Shown in pieces: positions 1-8,476 of a DNA stretch of 8,764 nucleotides. Within the stretch, counting starts at the first letter, position 1. Every line of letters starts with the position of its first letter. Under the pieces are notes generated by a model. It was not told the DNA's origin and did not search any database. It saw only the letters and a program-made list of their open reading frames with translations. Origin of the DNA: Azoamicus sp964456515 (GTDB lineage: Bacteria; Pseudomonadota; Gammaproteobacteria; UBA6186; Azoamicaceae). The translations under genes were made by a program, and so were the position numbers. The DNA lies in assembly GCA_964456515.1 (NCBI GenBank), contig CAYVZP010000007.1, positions 1 through 8,764 on the forward strand, written 5' to 3'.

Positions 1-34
1 TATAAATAAATTATTATTGTTATATATAATAAAA

Positions 35-1417
35 TTATATAAATAAATTATTATTTATAATAATATGTGAAAATATACCAAATATGTATCCTATAAATAT
101 TACAAAGCTCCATTTTAAATGTGAAAGAAAAGTGTAATTATTTTTTGATAAACCCATTAATGCTATGCCAGAGGCGGATCCAATTGATAGTAAACTACCT
201 CCAGTGCCTATAGCTAGTGTTATTAATAACCAATTGCCATCATGCATACTTGGGTTCATTTTTATTATTGCTAATGTTATTGGAATATTATCTATAATTG
301 CTGACATTATACCTATAATTATATTTGCTAAAATATGTTTATATTCATGTGAATGATTTTGCCATAATTCGTTATAAAGTATGTTTGAAATGTAATCTAA
401 CACATTTATTGCTGACAATGCATTTATACATAACATTATTCCATAAAAAAATAAGAGTGTCTCCCATTCAATGTTACATATTTGTTTGGTGATATTAAAT
501 GTGTTATCTTTTTGTTTAGTTTTAAAATATTCAAATAATTGTAATAGTCCTAATCCTGTCATCATGCTTAATGCTGATGGTATATTAAAATAAATTTGTG
601 ATAATATTGTAATGGTAATTGTTATTAAAAATAAAATTATTAGTGTTATTGAATCGAAATTAATAGATGTTGTATTAATATCATTGTGTTTTTTTGTTAG
701 ATATGTATTTGGTATATAAAAAGTCATTATTATAGATGGTATTAAAAAAGTGATTAGCGATGGTATAAATATTAAAAAAAATGATTTAAATGGTAATATT
801 CCATTTTGCCAAATCATTAAAGTTGTTATATCACCAAAAGGGCTGAAAGCGCCGCCTGCGTTTGATGCTATTACTATATTTATGCAACACATGTTTATAA
901 AATGTTTATTAGTTTTATCTATTGATAATATAATAGAACACATAATTAATGATGTTGTTAAATTATCTGCTATAGGTGAAATAATAAATGATAAAATACC
1001 TGTTAACCAAAATATTTTTTTATATGATAATTTTTTTAATATAATATAATTTTTTAATGTATTTAATATACCAAAATATTTAATACTATTTATATAAATC
1101 ATAGCAACAAATAAAAATAAAAATAATTCACAATATTCTAATAAAAAAATTTTAATATAATTATTTAATTTATATTCATTATTATAATAAAAGAAAATTA
1201 AAATCCACATAATACTAGATGATATAATTACAATGGTTGATTTTTTTATTTTCATTATTTCTTCAAAAATTATTAACATATAACATATTATAAATATAAT
1301 TATTATTGTGTATGTTATTGAGTTGTTTTGTAATACAATGTTATCAGTTATTGTATTATTTGCATAACATGTAGTGCATGTTAAAAAAAAAAGCGTTATA
1401 TATATGAAATAATACAT
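35..1417 (-). CDS. nhaD: NhaD-type Na+/H+ antiporter
   Basis: Inner-membrane antiporter expected to exchange cytoplasmic Na+ (or Li+) for protons, supporting pH and sodium balance. The 460-residue protein is hydrophobic throughout, with about a dozen membrane segments and a signal-like N-terminus (hydrophobic residues 4-13, possible cleavage after CYA at 19). Family hallmarks are all visible: SPIADNLTT (147-155), SNAGGAFSPFGDITTLMIWQ (185-204), SAIIDNIPIT (372-381) and GTGGSLLSIGSASG (404-417). The polar residues I recall as essential in Vibrio cholerae NhaD correspond to D151, N152, N186, D196, T198, T199, S372, N377, S411 and S414, all present. Length is near the family norm, so it looks intact. 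The ATG at 1417 is the first Met before the signal-like segment; upstream is an A-rich leader with no Shine-Dalgarno. It diverges from mutS and stands alone on its strand. A generic ArsB/NhaD-superfamily permease is the alternative, but the motifs favour NhaD strongly. Confidence 0.93.
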   Translation of the reverse strand: MYYFIYITLFFLTCTTCYANNTITDNIVLQNNSITYTIIIIFIICYMLIIFEEIMKIKKSTIVIISSSIMWILIFFYYNNEYKLNNYIKIFLLEYCELFLFLFVAMIYINSIKYFGILNTLKNYIILKKLSYKKIFWLTGILSFIISPIADNLTTSLIMCSIILSIDKTNKHFINMCCINIVIASNAGGAFSPFGDITTLMIWQNGILPFKSFFLIFIPSLITFLIPSIIMTFYIPNTYLTKKHNDINTTSINFDSITLIILFLITITITILSQIYFNIPSALSMMTGLGLLQLFEYFKTKQKDNTFNITKQICNIEWETLLFFYGIMLCINALSAINVLDYISNILYNELWQNHSHEYKHILANIIIGIMSAIIDNIPITLAIIKMNPSMHDGNWLLITLAIGTGGSLLSIGSASGIALMGLSKNNYTFLSHLKWSFVIFIGYIFGIFSHIIINNNLFI

Positions 1418-1478
1418 TATGTTTTTTTTTAATTTTATAGTATATTATATATGTTTAAAGTAATTATTAATATAAATT
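1418..1478. promoter_or_regulatory. Divergent nhaD/mutS intergenic region, probable promoters
   Basis: This 61-base spacer separates two divergently transcribed genes, so both promoters should lie here or just inside the flanking genes. On the minus strand a perfect -10-like TATAAT occurs at 1449-1444, without a convincing -35 about 17 bases upstream. On the plus strand TATATT (1441-1446) could serve mutS. Such hexamers are expected by chance in DNA this A+T-rich, so the region, not the individual boxes, is the call. A run of nine T at 1422-1430 puts a poly(A) leader immediately before the nhaD start. No operator-like repeat was seen. Confidence 0.35.
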
Positions 1479-3968
1479 ATGTGTGATTATACTCCAATCA
1501 TGAAACAGTATATAAAGATAAAAAATCAATATAAAGATAAGATGTTATTTTTTAGAATTGGTGATTTTTATGAATTGTTTTTTGATGATGCTATTGAAGC
1601 ATCAAATATATTGTCCCTGACGTTAACAAGTAGAGGTAATTATAAAGGCGTATCAATTCCTATGGCTGGTTTTCCGTATCATATTGTTAATTCGTACATA
1701 TCTAAATTAATGAAATTGTATAAAGAGGTGGTTATATGTGATCAGTTTGGTAAAGTTAAAACTGATGGATTAATTATACGCAAGGTTGTAAAAATTTTTA
1801 CCCCGGGAACATTTGTTGATGAATTATATTTAAAAGATAGTATAAATAATTATATTTGTAGTATTTATTTTATTTATAAAGAATATGGTTTTGCGTGTTT
1901 AGATGTTTGTACTGGTACTTTTTTTTTAAATAGATTTTCAACTATAACAGAGGTGTATGATGAATTGGATAAATTTGCACCTAAAGAAATGTTATTATTT
2001 AAATGTGATATTTTATTAAAAGATTTAACATTTAAATCATATATTAAAAAAATTAAACCGTATTCTATTTCTTATGTTAAGTCATTGTGTTTTTTCAAAA
2101 ATAAAGTTAATAAGAAATATGTAGATATAACAGATAGTACATTTAAGTCAGCTGTTATGTCAGGGGCGTGTTTAATACATTATATAAAAGAAAATAAATG
2201 TAGTAATGTATATAATGTTAATTGTGTTGATTTGGGTAATAATTCTGAATTATTACATATAGATATTAATTCACGTAAAAATTTAGAATTATTTACAACC
2301 ATTTCTGGCAATAATGATAATACGTTATTAAATGTAATAGATTTTACTGTTACTATTATGGGTAAAAGATTGTTAAAACAATGGTTAAGTCATCCAATTT
2401 TATCTAAAAAAATTTTATGTGATAGACATAATGCTGTTAAAACTTTAAAATTGGATATTTTTTTATTAGATAAAATTAAATATATTTTAAAAAACATTGG
2501 TGATGTTGAAAGAAATTTATATAATATTTCGGAAAATATTATTAAACCAATGGAATTAAAACGTTTTCAAAAATCATTAGAATGTTTTTATGATATAAAA
2601 AAAATATTAGATAATGTAATATGTGATGTATTATTAACAGATATAAATGTAAATATTAAAACATTTAAATTAATATCTAATTTAATAGATAAATCAATAA
2701 TGATTAAATCGGTATATTTATTTAATGAATGTAATATTATTAAAGATGGTTTTGATAAAAAAATTGATAATTATAGGTTTCATATGAATCATTTTGATAA
2801 TTATATTAAAGATTATCAAACTAAAGAACGAATTAATTTAAAATTTAAATCATTAAAAATTTTACGTAATAAAGATGGTTATTATATTGATTTACCTGTT
2901 ACTAAAAAAGTTCCAATATATTATAAAAAAATAAAAAAATTATCTAAGTCTATTAGATATGTAACTGGTGATTTAAAAGCTATAGAGTCAGATTTTTTAC
3001 TTTATAAAGATAAAATGATATATAGAGAAAAAAGAATATATAGAGTTGTTTTATATAAAATAAAAAAATTTATTAAAGATATTCAAAAAACTGTAAAGTT
3101 TATATCTATTTTAGATATCATTCAATCATTTGCGTATATATCATTAAAATATTCTTGGGTTAAACCTAATCTTGTCAATGATTCTTGTATATATATCAAA
3201 GATGGGAGGCACCCTGTTGTTGAAATTAAATCTGAAAATTTTTTTATATCCAATGATACATATTTAGATAAAAATAATCGTGTTAATATTATTACAGGTG
3301 CTAATATGGGTGGAAAATCGACATATATGAGACAAACCGCGTTAATAGTGTTATTGGCTTACATTGGGTCGCACGTGCCATGTTCTAAAGCTTTAATTGG
3401 TACTATTGATAGGATATTTACACGCATTGGTGCTAGTGATGATATATCTAATGCATATTCTACCTTTATGGTGGAAATGAATGAGATTTCGTATATTTTA
3501 AAAAACATTACACGGAATAGTTTGGTTTTGATTGATGAGATAGGTAGAGGAACAAATTACTTAGAAGGAAAGTCTTTATCATTAGCTATCCTTTCGGAGT
3601 TTATTAATAATAGTTGTGCGCTTGTTTTATTTTCAACACATTTTTATGAAATTTCATATATTAGTTCTTTTCATAATGATGTTAGTAGTATTTGTTTTAT
3701 TGTTCTAAATGTGAATAATAAATTAATTTTTATATATAAATATAAAAATGGTGTTACTACAAATGCTTGCGCAGTAAATATTGCTAAAATAAGCGGTTTA
3801 CCTGATAGTGTTATTAGTATGGCGTGTTATTATTTAATGCAATTTAAATTAATTGATGAAAAATATTATAATATTAATTTTGAGATTATTAAATTAAATA
3901 GTATTATTAAAAATATTAGACAAAAAATAATAATGTTAGAGACGATTTTAAAAAAAATTAATTTATGA
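1479..3968 (+). CDS. mutS: DNA mismatch repair protein MutS
   Basis: Recognises mispaired and looped bases behind the replication fork and, with MutL, starts repair. The protein has 829 residues against 853 in E. coli. The mismatch-reading Phe-x-Glu is present (F30, E32 in GDFYELF), followed by IPMAGFPYH, VVKIFTPGT, the core motif NTLLNVIDFTVTIMGKRLLK, and the C-terminal ABC ATPase: Walker A GANMGGKST (607-615, K613), Walker B LIDEIGRGT (D686, E687) and the H-loop His 721. Oddities: the ABC signature reads SNAYSTF (657-663), where E. coli has ASGRSTF; the usual KSYG further on is N-A-C-A (762-765); and the tail is about 18 residues shorter, lacking the QMSLL clamp-binding motif. The ATG at 1479 gives the expected start (YTPIMKQY matches HTPMMQQY); no Shine-Dalgarno is visible. 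It stops with TGA, 33 bases before zapE, and is probably co-transcribed with zapE and dnaE. Identity is certain; full activity is not. Confidence 0.96.
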   Translation: MCDYTPIMKQYIKIKNQYKDKMLFFRIGDFYELFFDDAIEASNILSLTLTSRGNYKGVSIPMAGFPYHIVNSYISKLMKLYKEVVICDQFGKVKTDGLIIRKVVKIFTPGTFVDELYLKDSINNYICSIYFIYKEYGFACLDVCTGTFFLNRFSTITEVYDELDKFAPKEMLLFKCDILLKDLTFKSYIKKIKPYSISYVKSLCFFKNKVNKKYVDITDSTFKSAVMSGACLIHYIKENKCSNVYNVNCVDLGNNSELLHIDINSRKNLELFTTISGNNDNTLLNVIDFTVTIMGKRLLKQWLSHPILSKKILCDRHNAVKTLKLDIFLLDKIKYILKNIGDVERNLYNISENIIKPMELKRFQKSLECFYDIKKILDNVICDVLLTDINVNIKTFKLISNLIDKSIMIKSVYLFNECNIIKDGFDKKIDNYRFHMNHFDNYIKDYQTKERINLKFKSLKILRNKDGYYIDLPVTKKVPIYYKKIKKLSKSIRYVTGDLKAIESDFLLYKDKMIYREKRIYRVVLYKIKKFIKDIQKTVKFISILDIIQSFAYISLKYSWVKPNLVNDSCIYIKDGRHPVVEIKSENFFISNDTYLDKNNRVNIITGANMGGKSTYMRQTALIVLLAYIGSHVPCSKALIGTIDRIFTRIGASDDISNAYSTFMVEMNEISYILKNITRNSLVLIDEIGRGTNYLEGKSLSLAILSEFINNSCALVLFSTHFYEISYISSFHNDVSSICFIVLNVNNKLIFIYKYKNGVTTNACAVNIAKISGLPDSVISMACYYLMQFKLIDEKYYNINFEIIKLNSIIKNIRQKIIMLETILKKINL

Positions 3969-3970
3969 GA

Positions 3971-3992
3971 TGTTTTTTAGTAATAAAAAACA
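3971..3992 (+). repeat. Perfect A/T inverted repeat in the mutS-zapE spacer
   Basis: TGTTTTTTA and TAAAAAACA form a perfect 9-base-pair stem with a four-base loop (GTAA), starting two bases after the mutS stop and ending nine bases before the zapE start. Only two of the pairs are G-C, and no T-run follows, so it is a poor intrinsic terminator. It could instead protect the end of mutS mRNA or influence zapE translation, or be a chance product of base composition. Confidence 0.3.
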
Positions 3993-4001
3993 GTAAAGAT
4001 T

Positions 4002-5099
4002 ATGTCAAAATTAATGGATTTTTATAATTTAGATTTACAAAAAAAAAAAATATCATATGATGCAAGACAACAATTTATAGTAAATGAATTAAATAATTTA
4101 TTTAATATAATAATAGAAAAAAAAAAAAATAATAATATTTTTTTTTCTGATATTTTTAATTTTTTTAAAAAAGAGATGTGTTTAGGTTTATATATATGGG
4201 GTGATGTTGGTAGAGGTAAGACATATTTAGTTGATTTATTTTTTTTTGCTTTACCGCAATATAAAAAGATTAGATTACATTATCATCATTTTATGAAATT
4301 AATACATAAAAAGTTATTAGATTATAGTGGTAAAAAAGATCCGTTAAAAATTATTGCACAATGGTTTTATAAAAATTATATGATTATTTGTTTAGATGAA
4401 TTTTTTGTAAAAGATATAGCAGATGCAATGAAGTTATCAAAATTATTATTTTATTTTTTTGATTTAGGTGTTTATTTTATTATTACATCTAATATTATTC
4501 CTAATAAATTATATGAAGGCGGATTACAAAGACAAAAATTTTTACCAGCAATTACATTAATTGAAAAATATTTAAAAGTGTTAAATGTTGATGGTAATAT
4601 AGATTATAGGTATAGAAATTATAATAAAAAGGATGTTTATTTATTTCCATTATCATTTAAATCATTTAAAATTATGAAAAAATTATTTTTAATATTATCA
4701 AATAATCGGTTTAAACGTAATGGATGTATAGAAATTTTGGGTAGAGATATTAAATATGTGTATATATCTGGTGTAATAGCATGGTTTGATTTTAATATTA
4801 TTTGTGGTTTTAATAGAAGTCAGCTTGATTATATTGAAATTGCATTAGTGTTTAATACTATTTTTATTAGTGGTGTGAAAATTATGACACATAATATGGA
4901 GAGTGTTGCTAGACGTTTTATATCAATGATTGATGAGTTTTATGATTGTAAAATAAATGTTATTATATCTGCAGAATGTAATATAAATGATTTATATAAT
5001 GGCGATATTCTTAAATTTGATTTTAAACGAACAAGAAGTCGATTGAATGAAATGTCTACAGAGGAATATTTAAAAGATTGTGATAAAAATGTTATCTAA
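4002..5099 (+). CDS. zapE: Cell division protein ZapE (AFG1-like AAA+ ATPase)
   Basis: A cytoplasmic P-loop ATPase of the AFG1/ZapE family; in E. coli ZapE joins the constricting FtsZ ring late in division and destabilises FtsZ bundles in an ATP-dependent way. The 365 residues cover the whole family (E. coli, 375). Visible motifs are Walker A GDVGRGKT (67-74, K73) after the LYIWG strand, Walker B CLDEFFVKDI (D132, E133), sensor I TSN (162-164) and the likely arginine finger in GLQRQKFLPAI (R177). The C-terminal family region follows, with MESVARRFISMIDEFYD and the final LKFDFKRTRSRL...TEEYLKD. Two long A tracts (4039-4050 and 4117-4129) sit in the codons between the N-terminus and Walker A; the frame is intact across both. 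No clear Shine-Dalgarno precedes the ATG. The end overlaps dnaE, pointing to a shared transcript and perhaps coupled translation. The name is secure by motif; the division role is transferred from E. coli. Confidence 0.94.
   Translation: MSKLMDFYNLDLQKKKISYDARQQFIVNELNNLFNIIIEKKKNNNIFFSDIFNFFKKEMCLGLYIWGDVGRGKTYLVDLFFFALPQYKKIRLHYHHFMKLIHKKLLDYSGKKDPLKIIAQWFYKNYMIICLDEFFVKDIADAMKLSKLLFYFFDLGVYFIITSNIIPNKLYEGGLQRQKFLPAITLIEKYLKVLNVDGNIDYRYRNYNKKDVYLFPLSFKSFKIMKKLFLILSNNRFKRNGCIEILGRDIKYVYISGVIAWFDFNIICGFNRSQLDYIEIALVFNTIFISGVKIMTHNMESVARRFISMIDEFYDCKINVIISAECNINDLYNGDILKFDFKRTRSRLNEMSTEEYLKDCDKNVI
4039..4050 (+). repeat. Run of 12 A inside zapE
   Basis: Twelve consecutive A residues encode part of the QKKKI stretch near residues 13-17 of ZapE. 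Tracts this long are prone to slippage by DNA and RNA polymerases. The genomic frame is correct as given. Confidence 0.9.
4117..4129 (+). repeat. Run of 13 A inside zapE
   Basis: Thirteen consecutive A residues encode the lysine run after IIE, about residues 40-43 of ZapE, and are soon followed by a run of nine T (4138-4146). It lies 67 bases after the first A tract, in the poorly conserved segment before Walker A. The genomic frame is intact. Confidence 0.9.
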
Positions 5100-8000
5100 T
5101 TTTACGCAATTACACGTGCATAGCGAATATTCGCTTGATATAGGATTTTTTAATATTGATGATTATATTAAGTTTTGTTATGTTAACAAAGTTTCATCTG
5201 CCGTAATTACTGAAAGATTTAATTTATTTTCATCAGTAAAGTTTTATAAAAAATGTTTAAATTTTGGAATAAAACCTATTATAGGATGTGAATTGTTTTT
5301 AGAACATGATGATAATAGTTTTAGTAAATTTTTATTATTATGTAAGAATTTTAATGGTTATAAAAATTTGACTAGGATTTTATCGCAATCTTATTTAAAT
5401 AATAATATTGATGGTATTCCTATTGTAAAGCGTAAATGGTTGCCGTTTTTATCAGATGATTTAATTGCTATCGGTTTATCTTTTGAGAGTGATATAGGCA
5501 TACATTTGATTAATAATAATTATCATATGGCTGTTAAATGTTTAAAGTTTTGGCAAAAAACTTTTAAGGATAGTTATTATTTATCTATCACTAAATTTAA
5601 TGTTGATATAGAAACATTATATGTGAATAAATTAGTTGATTTTATGTCTCAAAATGAAGTTTATATAGTATTAACTAACGAGGTGTGTTTTTTAAAAAAA
5701 AATGATTTTTTTTCTTATAGAGCTAAAACATTAATTTTAAATTCTGAAAATACTATATTTTTTGATTTATATAGTGAGTATATTTCGAATAAATATTTTA
5801 AACCATTAACTGAAATGTTATTATTATATCCTAAAATAACTGCCTGTTTATATAATATTGAAGAAATAGTAAAACGATGTAATTTAGTGTTTAATTTTGA
5901 AAAAGATTATTCTCCTAAGTATTTATTAAAAACTAAACAAAAATTATTTAGTTATTTACATCAAATATCTTTTGAAAAATTATTTGTTAAATTGTTAAAG
6001 GTAGATTATCAAAAATGGTTTATTTATATTTTAAGATTAAAAAAAGAATTAGATATTATTAATGTGATAGGTTTTGTTGATTATTTTTTTATAACTAGTG
6101 AGTTTATTTTATGGGCAAAAAATAATGAAATAATGGTTGGTCCTGGAAGAGGGTCTGGGGCTGGATCATTAATTGCATATTTATTATCTATTACTGATGT
6201 TGATCCTATTAAATACAATTTATTATTTGAGCGGTTTTTAAATAAATATAGAGTTTCTAGTCCTGATTTTGATATTGATTTTTGTATTGAGGGAAGGGAT
6301 TTAGTAATAGATTATATTTTTAATAAATATGGAACAAATAATGTTGCTCAGATAATAACATTTGGGTTAATGGCAGTGAAAGCTGTAATTAGAGATATAG
6401 GTAGAATATTAGGCTATTCATATATTTATGTTAATAAGATTATTAAATTAATATCTAGTAATTTTGGCATTTCTTTAAAATATGAGTTAGTTAAAAATAG
6501 TTTATTAATAGAAGAGTATAATAATAGTTATGATACACAAGCTATAATAAATTTATCTTTCAGATTAGAAAATATGATTAAAAATATTGGTAAACATGCT
6601 GGTGGTTTAATTATATCATATAAATCAATGCATGGCATTTTGCCGGTTTATTTAGATGATAATAAATATAAATTCATAACACAATTTGATAAGAATGATT
6701 CTGAGGGTATTGGTTTTGCAAAATTTGATTTCTTGGGATTAAAAACATTAAGTGTGTTAAGCACATCATTAGATTTAATTGATTCGTTTGGTAATGTATT
6801 TTTAACATATAATAGCAGTACATTAATGCCGTTTAATGATGTTAGAAGTTTTATTTTATTACAAAGAGGTGATACTATAGGAATTTTTCAATTAGAATCG
6901 TATGGTATAAAGAGTGTTATTCAAAAAATGAAACCTGAAACATTTTCTGATGTTGTTGCTTTAATAGCATTATATAGACCAGGGCCATTACAATCTGGGA
7001 TGTTAATATCATTTTTAAATCGAAAGTTAAATATAGAACAAATAAAATATATTCATATTGATTTAAAACGTATATTAGGTGAAACGTATGGTATGCTTGT
7101 TTATCAGGAACAGGTTATGTTGATTGCACAAATTATAGCGTGTTATGATTTAAGTTTTGCAGATTTTTTAAGAAGTGCTATGAGTAAAAAAAAAGAAAAG
7201 GATATGAAAATTCATTTCGATGAATTTTTACGTGGTGCTCAGTCTAGGGGTATTTTAAAGACTGAGGCCATAGATGTTTTTAATTTAATAAAAAAATTTG
7301 CAGGATATGGTTTTAATAAAGCACATTCTGTTGGGTATGGTTTAATGACATTTCAGTCTGCATGGTTTAAATCTAATTATAATATATTTTTTTTTACTTC
7401 ATTATTATCATCAGATATGGATAATCATGATATGATTAATATGTTTATTAATGATGCATTGTATTTTTCGATAAATATTTTACCACCTGATATTAATAGG
7501 AGTTTTCATACTTTTACAATGGTTAATAAATATAATATAAGATATGGTTTTGGTGCTATAAAAGGTGTTGGAAAACTTGTTATATCTGAGATTATTTGTA
7601 ATAGAAGTGTTTTTGGATCATATAATTCATTTTTTGATTTTTTTTATAGATTAGATATGAATATTTTTAGTAAAAAAATTTTAGAATCATTAATTTATGC
7701 CGGATGTTTTGATAAGTTAGGCGCTTTGCGGTTTAAATTAGTTTTAATAAGTAATAAGGTTTTTGATTTATATTTTGATTTTCAGACATCATTTTTTTCT
7801 AATAAATCTTTTATGGATGAATATTTTAATTATTTTATTAAAGATTTTAATTATTTAATAAATTATAAGCAAATAGAGATTACAGAATGTAAAAGTTTAT
7901 TAGGTGATTTATTTTTTTTAAAAACAATATATTTTTATAGGTATGAAATAAAGGCTATATTTAAATTAATGTTTAAAAGTGGAAAATATTTTAATAAATT

Positions 8001-8469
8001 TTTTTGTGGTATTCTTGATGCAATTATATTTAAAAAATATGGTGTTTATATATATATTAAATGTTTTGATAATAAAAAAAAATTTTTTTTTTCTTATAAT
8101 AGATATAAGTTATTTGATTCTATTTTAAAGATAGGTGGTTTTTTAGTAATTTGTTTTTTTTTGAATAATGGAATTTTATATGAGTTATTTGTGGAAAATT
8201 TTTTTATTTTTAGATTTAGATTTGTAAAATATTTTGATATTTATTTTGCAAATGTGTTTATTTTTGATAGTTTTTTTAAATTTTTAAATTTTAATATTAT
8301 TGCAAAGTTTTTCAAAGGTGAAAGTTATGTTAGATTTTTTATACCATTTAAAGGTCGATATAAAGGTATTTGTATTTTAAAATATAAAGCATCATATCAT
8401 GATGATATTATAAATAATATATTAAAATTTAAAGAAATAAAAGGCATAAAAATTATTTATACTTTTTAA
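5089..8469 (+). CDS. dnaE: DNA polymerase III subunit alpha
   Basis: Catalytic subunit of the replicative polymerase. With the ATG at 5089 it has 1126 residues (E. coli, 1160). In order: an N-terminal PHP domain opening LHVHSEYS (8-15); the palm motif GPGRGSGAGS (351-360); PDFDIDF (392-398), holding two catalytic aspartates; GKHAGG (501-506); the third aspartate D547 in AKFDFLGLKTL; FQLES (600-604); RPGPLQSGM (630-638); YQEQVM (672-677); FAGYGFNKAHS (737-747); and a helix-hairpin-helix near 819-830. QTSFF (899-903) sits where E. coli has its clamp-binding QADMF. The remaining 220 residues, corresponding to the OB-fold and tau-binding region, are Phe/Lys/Ile-rich and hard to align, but the end IKIIYTF falls where the E. 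coli protein ends. A GTG at 5080 is an alternative start; a GAGGA at 5061-5065 suits it slightly better but lies in conserved zapE codons. The start overlaps zapE by 11 bases. No proofreading domain is fused. Confidence 0.96.
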   Translation: MLSNFTQLHVHSEYSLDIGFFNIDDYIKFCYVNKVSSAVITERFNLFSSVKFYKKCLNFGIKPIIGCELFLEHDDNSFSKFLLLCKNFNGYKNLTRILSQSYLNNNIDGIPIVKRKWLPFLSDDLIAIGLSFESDIGIHLINNNYHMAVKCLKFWQKTFKDSYYLSITKFNVDIETLYVNKLVDFMSQNEVYIVLTNEVCFLKKNDFFSYRAKTLILNSENTIFFDLYSEYISNKYFKPLTEMLLLYPKITACLYNIEEIVKRCNLVFNFEKDYSPKYLLKTKQKLFSYLHQISFEKLFVKLLKVDYQKWFIYILRLKKELDIINVIGFVDYFFITSEFILWAKNNEIMVGPGRGSGAGSLIAYLLSITDVDPIKYNLLFERFLNKYRVSSPDFDIDFCIEGRDLVIDYIFNKYGTNNVAQIITFGLMAVKAVIRDIGRILGYSYIYVNKIIKLISSNFGISLKYELVKNSLLIEEYNNSYDTQAIINLSFRLENMIKNIGKHAGGLIISYKSMHGILPVYLDDNKYKFITQFDKNDSEGIGFAKFDFLGLKTLSVLSTSLDLIDSFGNVFLTYNSSTLMPFNDVRSFILLQRGDTIGIFQLESYGIKSVIQKMKPETFSDVVALIALYRPGPLQSGMLISFLNRKLNIEQIKYIHIDLKRILGETYGMLVYQEQVMLIAQIIACYDLSFADFLRSAMSKKKEKDMKIHFDEFLRGAQSRGILKTEAIDVFNLIKKFAGYGFNKAHSVGYGLMTFQSAWFKSNYNIFFFTSLLSSDMDNHDMINMFINDALYFSINILPPDINRSFHTFTMVNKYNIRYGFGAIKGVGKLVISEIICNRSVFGSYNSFFDFFYRLDMNIFSKKILESLIYAGCFDKLGALRFKLVLISNKVFDLYFDFQTSFFSNKSFMDEYFNYFIKDFNYLINYKQIEITECKSLLGDLFFLKTIYFYRYEIKAIFKLMFKSGKYFNKFFCGILDAIIFKKYGVYIYIKCFDNKKKFFFSYNRYKLFDSILKIGGFLVICFFLNNGILYELFVENFFIFRFRFVKYFDIYFANVFIFDSFFKFLNFNIIAKFFKGESYVRFFIPFKGRYKGICILKYKASYHDDIINNILKFKEIKGIKIIYTF
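8074..8092 (+). repeat. A9-T10 block in the 3' part of dnaE
   Basis: Nine A followed directly by ten T encode the KKKFFF stretch in the drifted OB-fold region of DnaE. The block is self-complementary and slippage-prone; the reading frame is preserved. Confidence 0.85.
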
Positions 8470-8476
8470 TTTTAAA

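Noticed and set aside
11..32. Inverted repeat TTATTAT/ATAATAA just after the nhaD stop
   Set aside because: Seven A-T pairs only with an eight-base loop; too weak and too expected in this DNA to call a terminator.
165..356. Open frame of 63 codons on the plus strand
   Set aside because: Lies wholly antisense to nhaD over its conserved C-terminal motifs; no independent support.
750..1049. Open frame of 99 codons on the plus strand
   Set aside because: Antisense shadow of nhaD; the minus-strand reading has strong family motifs and this one has none.
1479..3968. Calling mutS a pseudogene because of its altered motifs
   Set aside because: The frame is uninterrupted over 829 codons, and the Phe-x-Glu, Walker A, Walker B and H-loop residues are all present.
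5080..5088. GTG at 5080 as the dnaE start
   Set aside because: It adds three residues (start, Ile, Lys) before a Met that already gives the normal N-terminus; kept as an alternative only.
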